Assembly (NCBI RefSeq): GCF_013404075.1
Contig: NZ_JACBJQ010000002.1
Coordinates: 62,001-126,000, forward strand
Reading direction: 5' to 3'
DNA from: Mycolicibacterium vinylchloridicum
GTDB taxonomy: Bacteria; Actinomycetota; Actinomycetes; Mycobacteriales; Mycobacteriaceae
DNA length: 64,000 nt
In this document: positions 61,357-64,000 of the stretch, piece after piece
Layout: every line of letters starts with the position of its first letter
How positions within the stretch are numbered: the stretch's first letter is position 1
Notes under the pieces: model-generated
The model's input: the letters and a program-made list of their open reading frames with translations, nothing else
What the model was told of the DNA's origin: nothing
The model's database searches: none
Program-made: the position numbers and the translations under genes

Positions 61357-61443
61357 CACTTAGCTGGGCGTTCAGTCGCGATACTTGGCGACCTTTTCAC
61401 CCGAGGCCGTCGAGAGCCTGCCCACAATCGGGGCCTTGCCGGA

Positions 61444-63093
61444 TCAGGGCTCGACGGTCATCTCCACCAACACCCGCCGGAGCAGCTTGCCGGTCGCGTT
61501 GCGCGGCAGATCGTCGACGAAGACCACATCACGAGGCACCTTGTGGCGCGCCAGGTTGTGCTTGACGAACTCCTTGATTCCCGCCGCGTCGAGTTCGGCG
61601 CCCGGCTCGGGAACGATGAAGGCGCGCAGCCGTTTTCCAAACTCGTCGTCATCCACTCCAACCACCGCGACTTCGGCGACGTCGTCCCGGGACTCCAGCA
61701 GGTTCTCCACCTCCTGAGGGAATACGTTCTCGCCGCCAGACACGATCATGTCGTCGTCGCGGCCGTCGACGAACAACAGTCCGTCGTCGGTGAAATGACC
61801 CATGTCGCCGGTGGACATGTAGCCGTCGATGATCTGTTTGTGCCGGCCGTCGGTATAGCCGGCGAACGGTGCGCCGTTGCGCACGAAGATCCGCCCGCGC
61901 CGGTTGCTGCCCGTCACCCGCTGATCATGCTCGTCGTAGAGCACCACCTCGCAGGTCACCGGCGCACGGCCTGCGGTTCCCGGTGCGGCGCGCAGTTCTC
62001 GGGGGGTAGCCACTGAGGCGATCGCGCACTCGGTGGAGCCGTACATGTTGTAGAGCACGTCGCCGAACACGTTCTGCACCCGTTCCGACAGATCGGGGCT
62101 CAGCGCCGACCCCGCGACCAGGATCACCTTCAAAGAAGATGTGTCGTACTTCGCGATCACGTCGGCACCGAGTTCGACGATGCGGTGCAGCATCGTCGGG
62201 ACCGCGACGAGCATGTCGGCCCGGTGATCAGCGATCAGCGCCAGGGTGCGCTCCGCGTTGAACCGTCGGGTGGTGACGATCTGGTTGCCCAGGGCGGCGC
62301 CCACCGTGTACGTGGCCCACCCCGTGCTGTGAAAAATCGGCGACATGACGGCCATGGTTCCCTTGCGCGGGAAGGGGATTCGATCAATGATCTGCGCGGT
62401 CGCCAGTGGCTTCACCGAGTCGCGCGGGGCGCCCTTGGGCAGACCGGTGGTCCCACTGGTCAGGATGACCGATCCGCCAGATTTGCTCGGGGGCGGCAGC
62501 GGTTCAGACGAGTTCGTCGCCACGATGTCGTCCAGGGTGTGCGCATGGGCGGGTAATTCGGTGCCGTCGTCGACCCAGGTCAGCACGCGGGGAAGCTCGG
62601 CGGGTAATGCGTCGAGCAGGCCGAGGAACTCGCTGTCGTGGAGGACGACGGTGACCTTCTCGCGTTCGCAGACCTCGGCGAACTGCGGTTTGGCGAAGCC
62701 GGTGTTCATCAGCACCATTCGCGCGCCGAGCTTGCCGCAGGCCGCCATCGCCAAGACCAGACCTCGGTGGTCCCGACACAGCACACCGACCACTGCGCCT
62801 TGGCTGACACCTAACTTCCGCAGCCCGTGTGCCAGCGCCCACGACTGGTCGTCGACCTGCTCGTAGGTCAGCGAACCGCGCTCGTCAACGATCGCGGGCA
62901 GGCTCGCGTACCGGCGACGACCCAGGATCGCCATCGTGGCCTGAGGGCCGTAGATCCGTGAATACTTGGCGACCTCGACCAAGGATTTCAGGTCGGTCAG
63001 ATCGAGGAAGCCGGTGTCGATCAGCCGCTTGATCGCGCGGCCGGCTTCGCCGACTCGTTGCAGCTTCTGCCTCACCTGGGTTGTCGCACTCAT
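61444..63093 (-). CDS. fadD: Acyl-CoA synthetase/ligase (FadD12-like)
   Basis: A 549-residue ANL-family enzyme. ILTSGTTGLPKGAPR is the ATP-binding loop, YNMYGSTECAIAS motif A5, STGDMGHFTDDGLLFVDGRD the hinge region, and PRNATGKLLRRVLVEM has the catalytic Lys. It activates a fatty or other carboxylic acid to acyl-AMP and then acyl-CoA. Length and the N-terminal segment resemble M. tuberculosis FadD12. GAGGAG precedes the ATG. Confidence 0.9.
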   Translation of the reverse strand: MSATTQVRQKLQRVGEAGRAIKRLIDTGFLDLTDLKSLVEVAKYSRIYGPQATMAILGRRRYASLPAIVDERGSLTYEQVDDQSWALAHGLRKLGVSQGAVVGVLCRDHRGLVLAMAACGKLGARMVLMNTGFAKPQFAEVCEREKVTVVLHDSEFLGLLDALPAELPRVLTWVDDGTELPAHAHTLDDIVATNSSEPLPPPSKSGGSVILTSGTTGLPKGAPRDSVKPLATAQIIDRIPFPRKGTMAVMSPIFHSTGWATYTVGAALGNQIVTTRRFNAERTLALIADHRADMLVAVPTMLHRIVELGADVIAKYDTSSLKVILVAGSALSPDLSERVQNVFGDVLYNMYGSTECAIASVATPRELRAAPGTAGRAPVTCEVVLYDEHDQRVTGSNRRGRIFVRNGAPFAGYTDGRHKQIIDGYMSTGDMGHFTDDGLLFVDGRDDDMIVSGGENVFPQEVENLLESRDDVAEVAVVGVDDDEFGKRLRAFIVPEPGAELDAAGIKEFVKHNLARHKVPRDVVFVDDLPRNATGKLLRRVLVEMTVEP

Positions 63094-63132
63094 CGGTCTC
63101 CTCGACGCAGAGGTTGTGTTGACGGCCGGCCG

Positions 63133-63765
63133 TCAGCCTGGAAGGAACTCGGCCAGAAGCAGGTCGGTGCCCAACGCGTCACCATCACCCACCAAAGACA
63201 TCGACGAAACTCGCGCAGACGGGTCAAGGAGATGCGGAATGCGCAGGACGCCCGCGGTGGTGTGCACCGTCGAGATGGGTCCGGACCGCTCGACGGACAG
63301 CACATCTGAACGCGTTGGTATCGGCCCAGATCCCGTTCCCTGCGCGTGAACTGAGGTCGAAGCGGTCTGTCTTTCGTCGCCGGTATCGAATTCCAGCGTG
63401 GCAGAGGATGTGCCGCCGACGATCGAGTTGACGAACGCCGCGGCCAGTACCGGATCCCCCACTCCGTCATAGATCCACCGCCGGCCCAGCGCGGAGTGTT
63501 CCATTGTGGTGATCAGCCAGCCCTCGGCACCCGCCAGCGGCGCTTCACGATAGGTCAGCGGCAGGTGGATGTAGCGCCCCGCGTATGGGACGAGCAGCGC
63601 CTCGATGCCGACTTTTCCAGCGGGATCGTCAAATCTGTACGAGAGCGGCGGGGCCGCCGAGTCTGTCTCGGGTTCGCCATCGAACCAGTCGGCTCCCGCG
63701 AGCCACTGACGGACGATCTCCGGCTTTGTCGGGCGAAGTGTTGCGCCGCGGTGCACGAATGCCAC
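63133..63765 (-). CDS. Maltokinase N-terminal cap-like domain protein
   Basis: A 210-residue protein from GTG 63765. The opening MAFVHRGATLRPTKPEIVRQ and WLAGADWF, and the middle PLTYREAPLAGAEGWLITTM, match the small actinobacterial proteins annotated as maltokinase cap-like or CG4. No kinase domain is present. The function is unknown. Confidence 0.72.
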   Translation of the reverse strand: MAFVHRGATLRPTKPEIVRQWLAGADWFDGEPETDSAAPPLSYRFDDPAGKVGIEALLVPYAGRYIHLPLTYREAPLAGAEGWLITTMEHSALGRRWIYDGVGDPVLAAAFVNSIVGGTSSATLEFDTGDERQTASTSVHAQGTGSGPIPTRSDVLSVERSGPISTVHTTAGVLRIPHLLDPSARVSSMSLVGDGDALGTDLLLAEFLPG

Positions 63766-63899
63766 CGAACCAACCTACCGCCTGGATCACGACGCGAAGC
63801 CGTCGATCAGCCAGGCGGAGACAACCGCAATACGCAGGATTCCATGCCCTGCGCTGTGCGTTCTGGACTGCGCACCGTCGGCGCGACACAATTCCATAG

Positions 63900-64000
63900 A
63901 TGAAGAAGCGGCCCCTGACCCCCGGCGATTGGATCGTGCTGGGTGTCGTCGCGGCGATCTTCGTGGCAGTCGTCGCAGTGTTTCTGGTACTCGCCTCGGA
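63900..64000 (+). CDS. Membrane protein, N-terminus only (runs off the window)
   Basis: From ATG 63900 the frame is open to the end of the window: MKKRPLTPGDWIVLGVVAAI then FVAVVAVFLVLAS, a basic start followed by a membrane helix. Too short to assign a family. Confidence 0.6.
   Translation, partial: MKKRPLTPGDWIVLGVVAAIFVAVVAVFLVLAS

Noticed and set aside
1..64000. Search by eye for tRNA, rRNA, CRISPR repeats, insertion sequences and att sites
   Set aside because: No cloverleaf with a typical TTCGAATC arm, no regularly spaced repeats and no transposase or integrase-like protein was found.

Overview
The window is a 64 kb chromosomal segment of a high-GC actinobacterium, almost certainly a non-tuberculous Mycobacterium/Mycolicibacterium. 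The lineage markers are two MmpS-MmpL cassettes, two mycobacterial cutinase-like proteins, a homologue of the Tat-secreted DUF1906 protein Rv2525c, a fused FadE, a fused HadA/HadB-type dehydratase and a DUF3516 helicase. No rRNA, tRNA, CRISPR array, transposase or prophage gene was seen. Coding density is high, and many genes overlap by 1-14 bases.

Layout. 0-9 kb: a partial DinB-type protein, an alpha/beta hydrolase, a D,D-carboxypeptidase divergent from a lytic transglycosylase, the DUF3516 helicase, MTA/SAH nucleosidase, a CsbD-type stress protein, a head-to-head nickel superoxide dismutase/maturation-peptidase pair, a Nudix hydrolase and a small exported protein. 8.8-13.1 kb: a seven-gene leftward unit led by an ECF sigma factor with no visible anti-sigma factor. 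13-18 kb: an NmrA-like reductase, a cutinase, a flavin monooxygenase, TenA and a TetR regulator. 18-26 kb: rightward catabolic genes (a degenerate plus a canonical amidohydrolase around a two-domain acyl-CoA dehydrogenase), SDRs, a second cutinase and a nitroreductase. 26-31 kb: an L,D-transpeptidase/DUF1906 pair, a sulfatase with a membrane protein, and a divergent TetR with two matching operators.

31-35 kb and 57-61 kb carry two near-identical MmpS-MmpL cassettes in opposite orientation. A TetR gene beside the first cassette and both mmpS promoters share one operator-like sequence, which suggests one regulator for both. 37.5-42.3 kb holds four tandem exported paralogues that look like C39-type (papain-fold) peptidases. 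They alternate between forms lacking the catalytic cysteine (first and third) and forms keeping it (second and fourth). This is the most unusual system seen here.

42-47 kb holds release factor 3, an SDR, a zinc-ribbon/DUF2510/DUF732 membrane protein and a MaoC-type dehydratase. 46.8-57.4 kb is a signalling island: CheB, CheR, a three-receiver hybrid histidine kinase and a receiver-GGDEF-EAL protein in one overlapping leftward operon, facing a GAF-EAL-PAS-GGDEF protein across a decayed MFS transporter. There is no CheA, CheW or MCP, so CheB/CheR probably serve the hybrid kinase. The window closes with a FadD-type ligase, a maltokinase-cap-like protein and the start of a membrane protein.
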